Source: Akkermansia muciniphila (GTDB lineage Bacteria > Verrucomicrobiota > Verrucomicrobiia > Verrucomicrobiales > Akkermansiaceae). Taken from it: a stretch of 64,000 nt of DNA. This document shows, piece after piece, positions 56,374 through 64,000 of the stretch. Position numbers and translations under genes: made by a program. The first letter of the stretch is position 1, and every line of letters begins with the position of its first letter. The stretch spans positions 2,914,001 through 2,978,000 of the forward strand of contig NZ_CP156688.1 in assembly GCF_040616545.1 (NCBI RefSeq), in the 5' to 3' direction. The notes below the pieces were generated by a model, which had not been told where the DNA came from, ran no database searches, and saw only the letters and a list, made by a program, of their open reading frames with translations.

Positions 56374-58023
56374 TTACTCTTCATCATCCATGGGGCGGTA
56401 TTTCACGGCCAGTTTTTCCAGGAGTTTCAGGGCCAGGGCCGCGCGGCTGCGGAAGGATTTGTAATCCCGCGGGTCGCAGTCGCTCCAGGCGCGTTCGGCC
56501 AGCGCCAGGGCGCGGGGCCACGCCATGTATTCCACCAGTCCCATATTGTACAGGTATTCCGTCCAGATGTTGGCCTGGAGGCCGCGCACCTTGGCGGCCT
56601 CCTCCGGGGAGAGTTCCGGCAGTTCATAGCCGTAGACCTGCCTGAGCGGTATCAGGCCCCCGATGGCCTTCGGCTCCGTGGGAGCGGCGGACTGGTAGTA
56701 GTCAAAGTAGAAGTGGGAGCACGGGGCCAGAATGACCGGGTGCCCTTTTCTGGCCGCCGCCGCGGCAAAGTCATTGCCACGCCACGCCATGACGAAGATG
56801 TGCTTGTCCGCCTCCAGCTCCCCGGCTTCATCCCAGACGATGGCGTCATAACCGCCCTGGCGAACGTAGTCCGCAATCTGCCGCAGAAAGTCCCGGCTCA
56901 GGGCCCTGAGGTCCGTCTCCTTCAGGTCTTTCAGACGGCTCTGGCAATATTTGCAGTTTTTCCATGCTTCCGCGGATACCTCGTCATGGCCCAGATGGAT
57001 GGGGGAGCCGGGCGGGAAGACGGCCTTGAGTTCATCCACCACGTCTTTCACGAAGCGGAGCGTTTCCGGACGCCCCATGCAGACGGCGTCCCGGCCTTTT
57101 TTGCCTTCCACGGGAAAGTCCACCCCGTCGCAGATCAAATCCCCGTAAGCATGCATGGCCGCGTAGGAATGGCCGGGAAGGTCTATTTCCGGCACAATGG
57201 TGACCTGGCGGCTGCGGGCATAAGAGATGATTTCCCGCATTTGATCCTGGGTGTAAAAACCGCCGTAGGTGGCCTCCGGGTCATTCTCCTGGATGGCCAG
57301 CTTCACTTCCTGCCAGTTCCATTCCCCGTTGGCCAGCGGCACGCGCCACGCGCTCATGGAGGTGAGGAGGGGGTATTTTTTGATTTCCATGCGCCAGCCG
57401 GGCCCGTCCGTCAGGTGCAGGTGAAGCCGGTTGAGCTTGAACAGGGACATGGTGTCAATCATGCGCTTGACCTCCGCCATGGTGAAGAAGTGGCGGGAGA
57501 CGTCCAGCATGATGCCGCGCCATTCAAAGCGGGGAACGTCCCTGATGGAAAAAACGGGCACGGAGAAGCCTTCCGCGGTCCGGTTGGCGTTCAGTATCTG
57601 CACCGTGCTCTGCCAGGCGTAAAAGAGCCCGGAGGGAGCCGCCGCTTTCAAATGCAGCACGCCCCGGCCCTCCTTCCCGGCGTCCAGGCGCGCCTCATAT
57701 CCTTCTCCCGTTCCCGCGGGGGTTCCTTCCACGGAGCACACCACGTCTGCGGATTCCCTGTCCCCGGTCATGGAGAGGCCGGACAGGACGCCCTGGGCGT
57801 TGAGCACATTCAGGAGAGCTTCCACCACGGGAGCATCCTTTTCCGGCGCATAGACCGCCAGCCGCAGCGGGAGACGCGCCACGGCGGAGCGGTCAGACCT
57901 GCATGCGGAGGGCGCGGGGAGCAGCACCTCCTCCGCCGGGACGGCATTACCTTTTTCCGCATTCAGCAAGCCGGCCAGAACCAGCACAGCCGCTACCCGG
58001 TAAAACCGCCTTTGATCCGTCAT
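56374..58023 (-). CDS. secreted beta-N-acetylhexosaminidase, GH20 (second copy in the window)
   Basis: This GH20 exo-hexosaminidase has 549 residues from the ATG at 58023. That start gives a clean signal peptide (RVAAVLVLAGLLNAEKGNA); a start at 58059 only adds a basic lead. The GH20b-like N-terminal domain is followed by the barrel with GIMLDVSRHFFTMAEVKRMI, PEIDLPGHSYAAMHA and the catalytic Asp-Glu in HLGHDEVSAEAW (about residue 345). WRGNDFAAAAARKGHPVILA lies near the end. It lacks the C-terminal module of the enzyme at 42821. The short length and domain set are normal for GH20. Confidence 0.93.
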   Translation of the reverse strand: MTDQRRFYRVAAVLVLAGLLNAEKGNAVPAEEVLLPAPSACRSDRSAVARLPLRLAVYAPEKDAPVVEALLNVLNAQGVLSGLSMTGDRESADVVCSVEGTPAGTGEGYEARLDAGKEGRGVLHLKAAAPSGLFYAWQSTVQILNANRTAEGFSVPVFSIRDVPRFEWRGIMLDVSRHFFTMAEVKRMIDTMSLFKLNRLHLHLTDGPGWRMEIKKYPLLTSMSAWRVPLANGEWNWQEVKLAIQENDPEATYGGFYTQDQMREIISYARSRQVTIVPEIDLPGHSYAAMHAYGDLICDGVDFPVEGKKGRDAVCMGRPETLRFVKDVVDELKAVFPPGSPIHLGHDEVSAEAWKNCKYCQSRLKDLKETDLRALSRDFLRQIADYVRQGGYDAIVWDEAGELEADKHIFVMAWRGNDFAAAAARKGHPVILAPCSHFYFDYYQSAAPTEPKAIGGLIPLRQVYGYELPELSPEEAAKVRGLQANIWTEYLYNMGLVEYMAWPRALALAERAWSDCDPRDYKSFRSRAALALKLLEKLAVKYRPMDDEE

Positions 58024-58100
58024 TCCCGGAGTACGGGAACGCCCCAGCCGTTCTTTCACGCAAAGGGCGCCGCCAAGAGGGCCGCGCTCCGTGCACGCAA

Positions 58101-58133
58101 ATAAAAAGGCGCGGCTGATTGCACAGCCGCGCC
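58101..58133 (-). terminator. Rho-independent terminator of ffh
   Basis: GGCGCGGCTG at 58108-58117 pairs with CAGCCGCGCC at 58124-58133. On the minus strand the stem is followed by TTTTTAT at 58107-58101. Confidence 0.9.
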
Positions 58134-58147
58134 TCTGGTCACAACCG

Positions 58148-59587
58148 TTATTTGCGGCCGCCGAAGAGGCCGCCTAATCCTCCGCCGAGTCCACCAAGAC
58201 CTTTCAGGGAACCCAGTCCGCCGCCCATGCCGGGAAGGCCGGGCATCTTGCCGCCCTTCCCCTTCATGGCCGTCATCTGCTTCATCATGGCGCCCATTTT
58301 GCCCTTGCCGGACATCATCTTGCGCATCTCGGAAAAGTTCTTGATGAGCTTGTTCACCTCCATCAGGGAGCGGCCGCAGCCGGCGGCAATGCGGCGGCGG
58401 CGGGACGGGTTCAGCAGGTTGGGATTGCTCCTTTCCTTGGCCGTCATGGAGAGCACGATGGCTTCCATGTGCTTCATCCTTTTGGGGTCCAGCGCGCCGT
58501 CCGGAAGCTGCTTCTTGATTTTGCCGAAGCCGGGGAGCAGGCCCAGCAGGCCTTCCAGCGGTCCCAGGTTCTGCATCATCTTCATCTGGTCCAGGAAGTC
58601 GTTGAAGTCAAATTTGCCGGACATCATGCGGTCCATGGATTTGGCCGCCTGCTCCTCGTCAATGCGGGCGGCGGCATGCTCCACCAGCCCCACGATGTCG
58701 CCCATGCCCAGGATGCGGTCCGCCATGCGGCCGGGGACAAAGGGGCCGAACTGGTCCAGCTTTTCCCCTTCACCGGAAAATTTGATGGGCTTGCCCGTCA
58801 CGGAGCGCATGGAGAGGGCCGCGCCCCCGCGGGCGTCCCCGTCCAGCTTGGTCAGGACGATGCCCGTGACGTTCACGGCCCGGTCAAAGGTCTGGGCCAC
58901 GTTCACGGCCTGCTGGCCCGTAGCGGCGTCCACCACCAGCAGGGTTTCCCGCGGGGAGAGGAAGGCGTGCAGGTGGTGCAGCTCGTCAATCAGGGCTTCG
59001 TCCACTTCCTGGCGGCCCGCCGTGTCAAAAATCATCACGGTCCCGTTCTGGGTCCGGGCCCATTCCAGGGCCTCACGCGCCACGGCCACCACGTCCCGGC
59101 TGCCGGGGGCGGGCTTGTACACGGGCACTTCTATCTGTGCCGCCAGCGTGGCCAGCTGGTCCACGGCGGCGGGGCGCACCAGGTCACAGGCCACCAGCAG
59201 GGGACGGCGCCCCTCGTTTTTCAGACGCAGGGCCAGCTTCGCGCTGGTGGTGGTTTTGCCCGCGCCGTTCAGGCCCACCACCATGATTCTGGCGGGGTCC
59301 GTCAGGTCCAGCCCCACGGCGTCCCCGCCCAGCAGGGCGGCGATTTCATCCCGGAAGATTTTGACGATCTGTTCCCCGGGCTTGATGGATTTAAGGACTT
59401 CCTGCCCCATGGCGCGCTCCTTCACGCGGCCAATGAATTCCCGGGCCACGCCAAACTCCACGTCCGCTTCCAGCAACGCCAGCCGGATGTCGCGCAGGGC
59501 GTCCGCAATGTTCTTCTCTGAAATCTTGCCCAGGCCGCGCAGCCTCCGGAACGTGTTATCCAGTTTATCTGCTAAAAGTGAAAACAT
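58148..59587 (-). CDS. ffh: signal recognition particle protein Ffh
   Basis: Ffh binds signal peptides of nascent membrane and secreted proteins and, with SRP RNA, docks on FtsY. The 479-residue protein starts MFSLLADKLDNTFRRLRGLG; an upstream frame to 59650 is rejected. The GTPase has GLNGAGKTTTSAKLALRL, DTAGRQEVDEALIDEL and TKLDGDARGGAALS. The methionine-rich M domain follows (SGKFDFNDFLDQMKMMQNLG). The tail is Gly/Leu/Met-rich (GGGLGSLKGLGGLGGGLGG). The length is slightly above the usual ~450. Confidence 0.96.
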   Translation of the reverse strand: MFSLLADKLDNTFRRLRGLGKISEKNIADALRDIRLALLEADVEFGVAREFIGRVKERAMGQEVLKSIKPGEQIVKIFRDEIAALLGGDAVGLDLTDPARIMVVGLNGAGKTTTSAKLALRLKNEGRRPLLVACDLVRPAAVDQLATLAAQIEVPVYKPAPGSRDVVAVAREALEWARTQNGTVMIFDTAGRQEVDEALIDELHHLHAFLSPRETLLVVDAATGQQAVNVAQTFDRAVNVTGIVLTKLDGDARGGAALSMRSVTGKPIKFSGEGEKLDQFGPFVPGRMADRILGMGDIVGLVEHAAARIDEEQAAKSMDRMMSGKFDFNDFLDQMKMMQNLGPLEGLLGLLPGFGKIKKQLPDGALDPKRMKHMEAIVLSMTAKERSNPNLLNPSRRRRIAAGCGRSLMEVNKLIKNFSEMRKMMSGKGKMGAMMKQMTAMKGKGGKMPGLPGMGGGLGSLKGLGGLGGGLGGLFGGRK

Positions 59588-59698
59588 AATCGTATGATGC
59601 GCCAGACTGTGCCACAATTCCCCGCCCCCGTCAACAAGTGCGCCCTGCATGGGACATGATGCTTGACTTGCCGGGGGCTTCCCCCCATCTTTTCCCGC

Positions 59699-60634
59699 AT
59701 GGCACCTTTTGACCTGAAAGAGGAAATTTTACGCCTGAAACAAGAACGCAACGCCATTATTCTGGCGCACAGCTACCAGACTGGGGATATCCAGGACATG
59801 GCCGATTACGTGGGCGATTCCCTGGGGCTGGCCTACAAGGCCCAGCATACGGACTGCGGCGTGATCGCCTTCTGCGGCGTCCATTTCATGGCGGAGACCG
59901 CCAAAATCCTCAATCCGGACAAAACCGTCATCCTGCCGGACGCGGACGCCGGGTGCTCCCTGGAGGCCTCCTGCGACGCCGGGGAACTGGAAGCTTTTCT
60001 AAAAGAGAACGCCCATAAGAATTATTACGTGGTGGCGTACGTGAACTGCTCCATCGGCGTGAAGGCGCTGGCGGACGTGATCGTCACCTCCGGGAATGCC
60101 GTGAAGATCGTGTCCCAGGCTCCGGAGGACCGCCCCATCCTGTTCGTGCCGGACCAGAACCTGGGCGCCTGGGTAGGCCGTCAGCTGAACCGCCCCATGG
60201 AGCTGTGGAACGGCGCGTGCCACGTGCACATGGAGTTTACGCGGGACCAGATTCTGGCCCTGAAGGAGAAGCACCCCGGCGCGCCGGTGGTGGCCCACCC
60301 GGAGTGCACGGAGGCCGTGCGCCTGCTGGCGGACCACATCTGCTCCACGGAGAAGATGATTCCCTACTGCACGGAAAGCCCTGCCAGGTCCTTCATCATC
60401 GTTACGGAATCCGGCATCCTGCACCGCCTGCGCAAGCTGGTGCCGGGCAAGGAGTTCATCCCGGCCCCCACGGAGCAGTGCTCCTGCAGCACCTGCCCGT
60501 ACATGAAGATGAACACGCTGGAAAAACTGTACCTGGCCCTGCGGGACCTTTCCCCCGCCGTGGAACTGCCGGAAGACTTGCGCAAGAGAGCGGAAGCCCC
60601 GCTGCTGCGCATGCTGGAGCAGTCCAAATCCTGA
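59699..60634 (+). CDS. nadA: quinolinate synthase
   Basis: NadA condenses iminoaspartate with dihydroxyacetone phosphate to quinolinate in NAD synthesis, using a 4Fe-4S cluster. The 311-residue protein has ILAHSYQTGDIQDMADYVGD, VIAFCGVHFMAETAKIL, VAYVNCSIGVKALAD and APTEQCSCSTCPYMKMNTLE, which carry the cluster cysteines. The start at 59699 is preferred over a TTG-type frame at 59663. A TTGACT at 59663-59668 would give a start of transcription within a base or two of the ATG. nadB and nadC are not in the window. Confidence 0.95.
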   Translation: MAPFDLKEEILRLKQERNAIILAHSYQTGDIQDMADYVGDSLGLAYKAQHTDCGVIAFCGVHFMAETAKILNPDKTVILPDADAGCSLEASCDAGELEAFLKENAHKNYYVVAYVNCSIGVKALADVIVTSGNAVKIVSQAPEDRPILFVPDQNLGAWVGRQLNRPMELWNGACHVHMEFTRDQILALKEKHPGAPVVAHPECTEAVRLLADHICSTEKMIPYCTESPARSFIIVTESGILHRLRKLVPGKEFIPAPTEQCSCSTCPYMKMNTLEKLYLALRDLSPAVELPEDLRKRAEAPLLRMLEQSKS

Positions 60635-60650
60635 CCCGTTTTCCCTGAGC

Positions 60651-61649
60651 ATGATACGCCTTTCCGACCACATCGCGGCCGCCGGCGGCTGGCTTTCCCT
60701 GGAAGCCTTCATGCAGCTGGCCCTGCACCACCCGCAGGAGGGGTATTATTCTTCATCCATTGAGAACATCGGGCGCCGCGGGGATTTTTCCACCACTCCC
60801 ACGCTGTCCCCCATTCTGGCAAAAGCCATCGCCGCCCGCTGGAAGGAGGCCTGCGCCCGCTGCGGCAAGCGGCTGCCCCTGCTGGAGATAGGCGCCGGTT
60901 CCGGCGCGCTGGCCGTCAAGGTCCTGGAGCAGCTGGGGTTCTGGAACCGCCTGAATACGGATTACGTGATTGTGGAGTCCTCCCCCCGGCTGCGGGAATT
61001 CCAGCATCTGCTGCTCGGGAGCCAGGCCAGAATTTATGCCACCATGGAGAAGGCGCTGAAGCACTGCGACGGCAGGGCCTTTATTTTTTCCAACGAGCTG
61101 GTGGACGCCTTCCCGGCCCGCGTGTTTGAGTATACGGAACAGGGGTGGCAGGAGGTAGGCCTTGCCGTGAAGGACGGAGCCGTGCGGGAGGAACTGCGCC
61201 CCGTCCGCCAGAAGCCGCTTTTTTCCCATATGCTGGAGTACGATTCCCAGCCGGGGCAGCGTCTGGAGATTCATGATTCCTACGCGCGCTGGTTCACCGG
61301 CTGGCTGCCCCTGTGGAGCAAGGGAGTCATGACCATCGTGGATTACGGGGATGAAATGGAGCGCCTTTATTACCGCCGCCCCAAGGGTTCCCTGCGCGGG
61401 TATAAAAGCCACCAGGTGCTGAGCGGGGAGGAACTGTACCGGCACCCCGGCCTCACGGACCTGACGTGCGACGTGAACTTTACGGACCTGCTGGAGCTTT
61501 CCCGCAATTGCCTGGGGGATACGGTCACCCTGATGACCCAGCGGGATTACCTGCTCCCCTACGCGGAGAACACGCCGCAGGACGCCTTCCTGACGGATGA
61601 GGATGGCGCGGGCGGCCATTTCCACGTGCTGATTCAGGAACGGCTTTAA
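60651..61649 (+). CDS. MidA/NDUFAF7-type SAM-dependent methyltransferase
   Basis: The family's eukaryotic member (NDUFAF7, MidA) methylates an arginine of a complex I subunit during assembly. The 332-residue protein has the family start MIRLSDHIAAAGG, the motif RRGDFSTTPTLSPILAKA and the SAM-binding LLEIGAGSGALAVKVLEQLG. IFSNELVDAFPARVFEY and TIVDYGDEMERLYYRRPKGS complete the signature. It lies 16 bases after nadA and about 490 bases before nuoB, a context that fits a complex I role. The bacterial substrate is not proven. Confidence 0.9.
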   Translation: MIRLSDHIAAAGGWLSLEAFMQLALHHPQEGYYSSSIENIGRRGDFSTTPTLSPILAKAIAARWKEACARCGKRLPLLEIGAGSGALAVKVLEQLGFWNRLNTDYVIVESSPRLREFQHLLLGSQARIYATMEKALKHCDGRAFIFSNELVDAFPARVFEYTEQGWQEVGLAVKDGAVREELRPVRQKPLFSHMLEYDSQPGQRLEIHDSYARWFTGWLPLWSKGVMTIVDYGDEMERLYYRRPKGSLRGYKSHQVLSGEELYRHPGLTDLTCDVNFTDLLELSRNCLGDTVTLMTQRDYLLPYAENTPQDAFLTDEDGAGGHFHVLIQERL

Positions 61650-62138
61650 GACAGGTACGAACGCCGGAACCCGGGCGTACCCGGTCGGATGGGATGCGAA
61701 GCATGAAGCCCGCAGGGCGGTTGAGTCTGAAAAATGAACGGATTCATGGAAGGTCTGCCTTCATCCCCTCCAAGAGGGGTCATACATTAACATTTCATCG
61801 TCAATACATAACAAATCCTTTTCAGCGCTTCTGTCATAAATTTCTCCACTTTTTGAACATCATGCCGTCACCGGGACTCTAACCTGCATCAGTAACAAAC
61901 CGGGCGGCGGGAGGTAGAGAGACCGCCACCCACAATGGGGAGTTCTGAGTTTCATAGGTAATATAGTTGGATAAAAACCCGCACGGGGGAAACCCCGTGC
62001 GGGTTTATTCATCCCTGCTCCGGACCGCCCGGAAAACAAGGCCGGAACAGGCCGCAGAAAATCATGGCTGAACCAAATTAAGGCTTGAGAGTTGAAGGCA
62101 TCTCGCTAATCTGGCTTCAGCAAGAATCATCTGTTATC
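61650..62138. other. noncoding region between the methyltransferase gene and nuoB
   Basis: This region has no supported protein gene; a 62-codon frame at 61694-61882 looks like chance. It holds a GGCGG/CCGCC hairpin with a purine-rich loop containing GGAGGT (61900-61930 region). After it comes the strong terminator at 61978-62006. This could be a regulatory leader or a separate small RNA. Confidence 0.5.
61978..62006 (+). terminator. Rho-independent terminator upstream of nuoB
   Basis: CCCGCACGGGG at 61978-61988 pairs perfectly with CCCCGTGCGGG at 61993-62003 across GAAA, followed by TTTATT. No protein gene ends close before it, so it ends the upstream transcript or an untranslated leader or small RNA. 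Confidence 0.9.
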
Positions 62139-62720
62139 ATGGCCACCACGAACGAAACGAATATTTACGAAACAGGAGTACTGGACTCCAACGCGGAAGG
62201 CAGTTTTGTCTATACCACCCTGGACGCCGCCATCAACTGGATTCGTAAAAATTCCCTCTGGCCCATGCCGATGGGGCTTTCCTGCTGCGCCATTGAGTTC
62301 ATGGCCGTGGCGTGCTCCCGGTATGACCTTTCCCGCTTCGGTTCTGAAGTGACGCGCTTTTCCCCCCGCCAGGCTGACGTGATGATCGTGGCCGGCACCG
62401 TTACCTACAAGATGGCCCTGGCCGTCCGCCGCATCTGGGACCAGATGCCGGAGCCCAAGTGGTGCATCGCCATGGGCGCCTGCGCCTCCACCGGCGGCAT
62501 GTTCCGCTCTTATTCCGTGCTCCAGGGCGTGGACAAGATTATTCCTGTGGACGTTTATATTTCCGGCTGCCCCCCCCGCCCGGAAGCCATTCTGGAAGCG
62601 CTGCTCACCCTGCGCAAGAAGCTGGATACCCAGCAGCCCGCGCGCACCTTCTTCAAGAAGGAAGAGCCGCGCGAAGCCAACGCCCCCGTTCCGGTCGATA
62701 CGGAAATGCCCCTCGAATAA
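62139..62720 (+). CDS. nuoB: NADH-quinone oxidoreductase subunit B
   Basis: NuoB holds the N2 4Fe-4S cluster at the quinone site of complex I. The 193-residue protein has [21 protein letters not shown], shown here only in part as [10 protein letters not shown], with the adjacent cysteine pair. The remaining ligands are in [12 protein letters not shown] and [14 protein letters not shown]. The start [13 protein letters not shown] is preferred over a frame back to 62085. The C-terminal ~25 residues are a charged extension. nuoC follows 55 bases later. Confidence 0.95.
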   Translation: MATTNETNIYETGVLDSNAEGSFVYTTLDAAINWIRKNSLWPMPMGLSCCAIEFMAVACSRYDLSRFGSEVTRFSPRQADVMIVAGTVTYKMALAVRRIWDQMPEPKWCIAMGACASTGGMFRSYSVLQGVDKIIPVDVYISGCPPRPEAILEALLTLRKKLDTQQPARTFFKKEEPREANAPVPVDTEMPLE

Positions 62721-62775
62721 CACGCCAGACCCCCGACTGTTTTCCTACCGTTCCACCTTTTACCATTCCTTTTTC

Positions 62776-63360
62776 ATGCCTTCTCTAGAATCACAGATCA
62801 AGACCGCCGCAGACAACGCCCAGAAACGCTTTGGGAAAGACGTCATCACGGACCGCTATGAGTTCCGCGGAGACGTTACGCTGACCGTCGCACGCCACGC
62901 CGTGGCGGACGTCGTGCGCTGGCTGCGGGATTCCGCCGGATTTGACATGATCGTGAACCTTTGCTCCGTGGACAATATGGGAGAGAGCCCCCGCTTTGAA
63001 GTCAACTACACGCTGACGCAGGCGGAAACGGGCGTGAACCTGAGCCTCAAGACGAAGGTGGACGACGGTGAGGAAGTGCCCTCCGTCTCTGGACTCTTCC
63101 AGTCCGCCAACTGGCACGAACGCGAAGTGTGGGACCTGATGGGCATTAAATTCTCCGGCCACCCGGATTTACGCCGGATTCTGATGTGGGAAGGCTATCC
63201 TTATTTTCCTTTGCGAAAGGATTTCCCGGTTCAGGGCGTACCTACTGAGTTGCCCGGCGTCGCCTTCACGGAGGCAGCCCCCACGCAGGGCGCGCCATTC
63301 GCCACGGAACAGGGCCGCTGCCCCAGTGCATGCCGCGAACCCCGGTCCCATAAATTCTAG
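62776..63360 (+). CDS. nuoC: NADH-quinone oxidoreductase subunit C
   Basis: NuoC is a peripheral-arm subunit of complex I next to NuoD. The 194-residue protein has LCSVDNMGESPRFEVNYTL, NWHEREVWDLMGIKFSGHPD and RRILMWEGYPYFPLRKDFPV, the core 30-kDa subunit signature. It is separate from nuoD, not a fused NuoCD. nuoD does not follow in the window; a lipoprotein gene does. Confidence 0.94.
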   Translation: MPSLESQIKTAADNAQKRFGKDVITDRYEFRGDVTLTVARHAVADVVRWLRDSAGFDMIVNLCSVDNMGESPRFEVNYTLTQAETGVNLSLKTKVDDGEEVPSVSGLFQSANWHEREVWDLMGIKFSGHPDLRRILMWEGYPYFPLRKDFPVQGVPTELPGVAFTEAAPTQGAPFATEQGRCPSACREPRSHKF

Positions 63361-63371
63361 CCCATTTTCCA

Positions 63372-63388
63372 GCCCCGCAAGGCGGGGC
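63372..63388 (+). promoter_or_regulatory. small hairpin between nuoC and the lipoprotein gene
   Basis: GCCCCGC at 63372-63378 pairs with GCGGGGC at 63382-63388 with a three-base loop. It lies seven bases before the ATG at 63396 and has no T run. It may limit translation of the downstream gene or act as a weak attenuator. Confidence 0.5.
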
Positions 63389-63395
63389 CCATCCC

Positions 63396-64000
63396 ATGAC
63401 CCGACTCCCCCTCATTCTGCCCGTGTGTATCATCAGCCTGCTCAGCGGCTGCCAGGACGCAAATCCGGCAGAGCAGGAATGGAGGGACCAGTTGTATAAA
63501 AATCTGGCGATCGTGGGAGCCAGAAACTGGATTGTCATTGCGGAGTCCTCCTTCCCCGCCTATACGGGCGCGGGCATCAAGACCATGGTTTCCGACAAGA
63601 CGTCAGATGAAGTGCTCATGGACGTGCTGAATATGCTGGAGGAGGAGGCCCATGTGGTTCCCCGCATCATGGTCAGCTCTGAACTGCGCAGCGTCACGGA
63701 GGATTACGCTCCTGGCGTCAAGCGTTACCGCAATAATATCAACAAGATGCTTCCGGGACGCCAGCATTTTGAGTTGATGAGCCGCACGATCAATTCCCTG
63801 ATCGAAGACGCCGCCAAGCAGTTCAACGTGCTGGTCATCAAGACCAGGACGTCCCTGCCCTATTCCAATATTTACATTGAACTGGATTCCGGGTACTGGA
63901 ATTCGGAATCGGAGACGGCCCTGCGCAAGTCCCTGGAGGCCAAGGACGCGGCCAACCGCCGCGCGGCACAGGACACGGTGCTGGACGTCCCCCTTGCTCC
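63396..64000 (+). CDS. exported lipoprotein of the RbsD/FucU-like family (runs off the window)
   Basis: RbsD and FucU are cytoplasmic sugar mutarotases. This protein (202 residues visible, no stop) begins with a lipoprotein signal (LPVCIISLLSGC). The following domain matches the family pattern: LAIVGARNWIVIAESSFP near the start and VLVIKTRTSLPYSNIYIELD near the end, the latter like the RTGExxPYANxIL strand of RbsD. The catalytic histidine of cytoplasmic members may correspond to the histidine in PGRQHFELMS. An RbsD-like fold outside the cytoplasm is unusual. The gene follows nuoC by 35 bases and may share its transcript. Confidence 0.78.
   Translation, partial: MTRLPLILPVCIISLLSGCQDANPAEQEWRDQLYKNLAIVGARNWIVIAESSFPAYTGAGIKTMVSDKTSDEVLMDVLNMLEEEAHVVPRIMVSSELRSVTEDYAPGVKRYRNNINKMLPGRQHFELMSRTINSLIEDAAKQFNVLVIKTRTSLPYSNIYIELDSGYWNSESETALRKSLEAKDAANRRAAQDTVLDVPLA

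Noticed and set aside
61694-61882. 62-codon plus-strand frame
   Set aside because: It has no start signal, motif or coding composition and lies in a region with RNA-like structure.

Overview
The window is GC-rich bacterial chromosome and most likely comes from a Verrucomicrobiota member of the Akkermansia type. Three things suggest this. Two secreted family GH20 hexosaminidases and a NagZ-like GH3 enzyme fit a mucin or amino-sugar user. Many large secreted or tail-anchored proteins have no assigned family. Almost no gene start has a Shine-Dalgarno sequence; starts are usually preceded by pyrimidine-rich DNA. This placement rests on gene content recognised by eye, not on a database search. No rRNA, tRNA, CRISPR array, transposase or integrase was seen.

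Layout. 1-7.3 kb: the N-terminal part of malic enzyme, a giant membrane-anchored protein with PDZ, alpha-toroid and discoidin-like parts, and a pyrE-nagZ pair. 7.3-12.3 kb: an L,D-transpeptidase, a second giant protein sharing the same kinase-N-lobe-like head, and hemW. 12.3-16.5 kb: an AT-richer island of four secreted unknown proteins, bounded by intact hemW and a decayed second copy of the hemW 3' end. 16.7-26.3 kb: an RRM protein, a foreign-looking acetyltransferase, serS, a polyol-type dehydrogenase, an AguB-type amidase, MoxR plus DUF58, and pth. 26.4-33.2 kb: a PBP1A-like protein whose transpeptidase active site is lost, a zinc-ribbon membrane protein, a conserved cytosolic protein and purA. 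33.5-40.2 kb: an OprB-like porin followed by a compact [NiFe] uptake-hydrogenase operon (small subunit, large subunit, cytochrome b, protease, HypA). 40.3-53.5 kb: cell-wall and sugar enzymes, a nitroreductase, hisC, a GrpB protein, a DNA-binding protein, a secreted SecD-head-repeat protein and class I fumarase. 53.5-64 kb: a likely small RNA, a QueD-like enzyme, a second hexosaminidase, ffh, nadA, a MidA-type methyltransferase, nuoB, nuoC and a truncated exported RbsD-like lipoprotein.

How the genes fit together. Malic enzyme, fumarase, the uptake hydrogenase and complex I subunits describe a flexible anaerobic or microaerobic energy metabolism around malate, fumarate, hydrogen and quinones. 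The hexosaminidases, NagZ, the L,D-transpeptidase, the NlpC/P60 lipoprotein and the odd PBP serve glycan and cell-wall turnover.

The most unusual items are: a hydrogenase cytochrome b carrying what looks like the nucleotide-binding domain of a P-type ATPase; two giant proteins with a detached kinase N-lobe as cytoplasmic head; a class A PBP lacking the SxxK serine and lysine; the hemW-flanked island with an effector/immunity-like gene order; and a promoter-to-terminator small-RNA unit near 53.8 kb.
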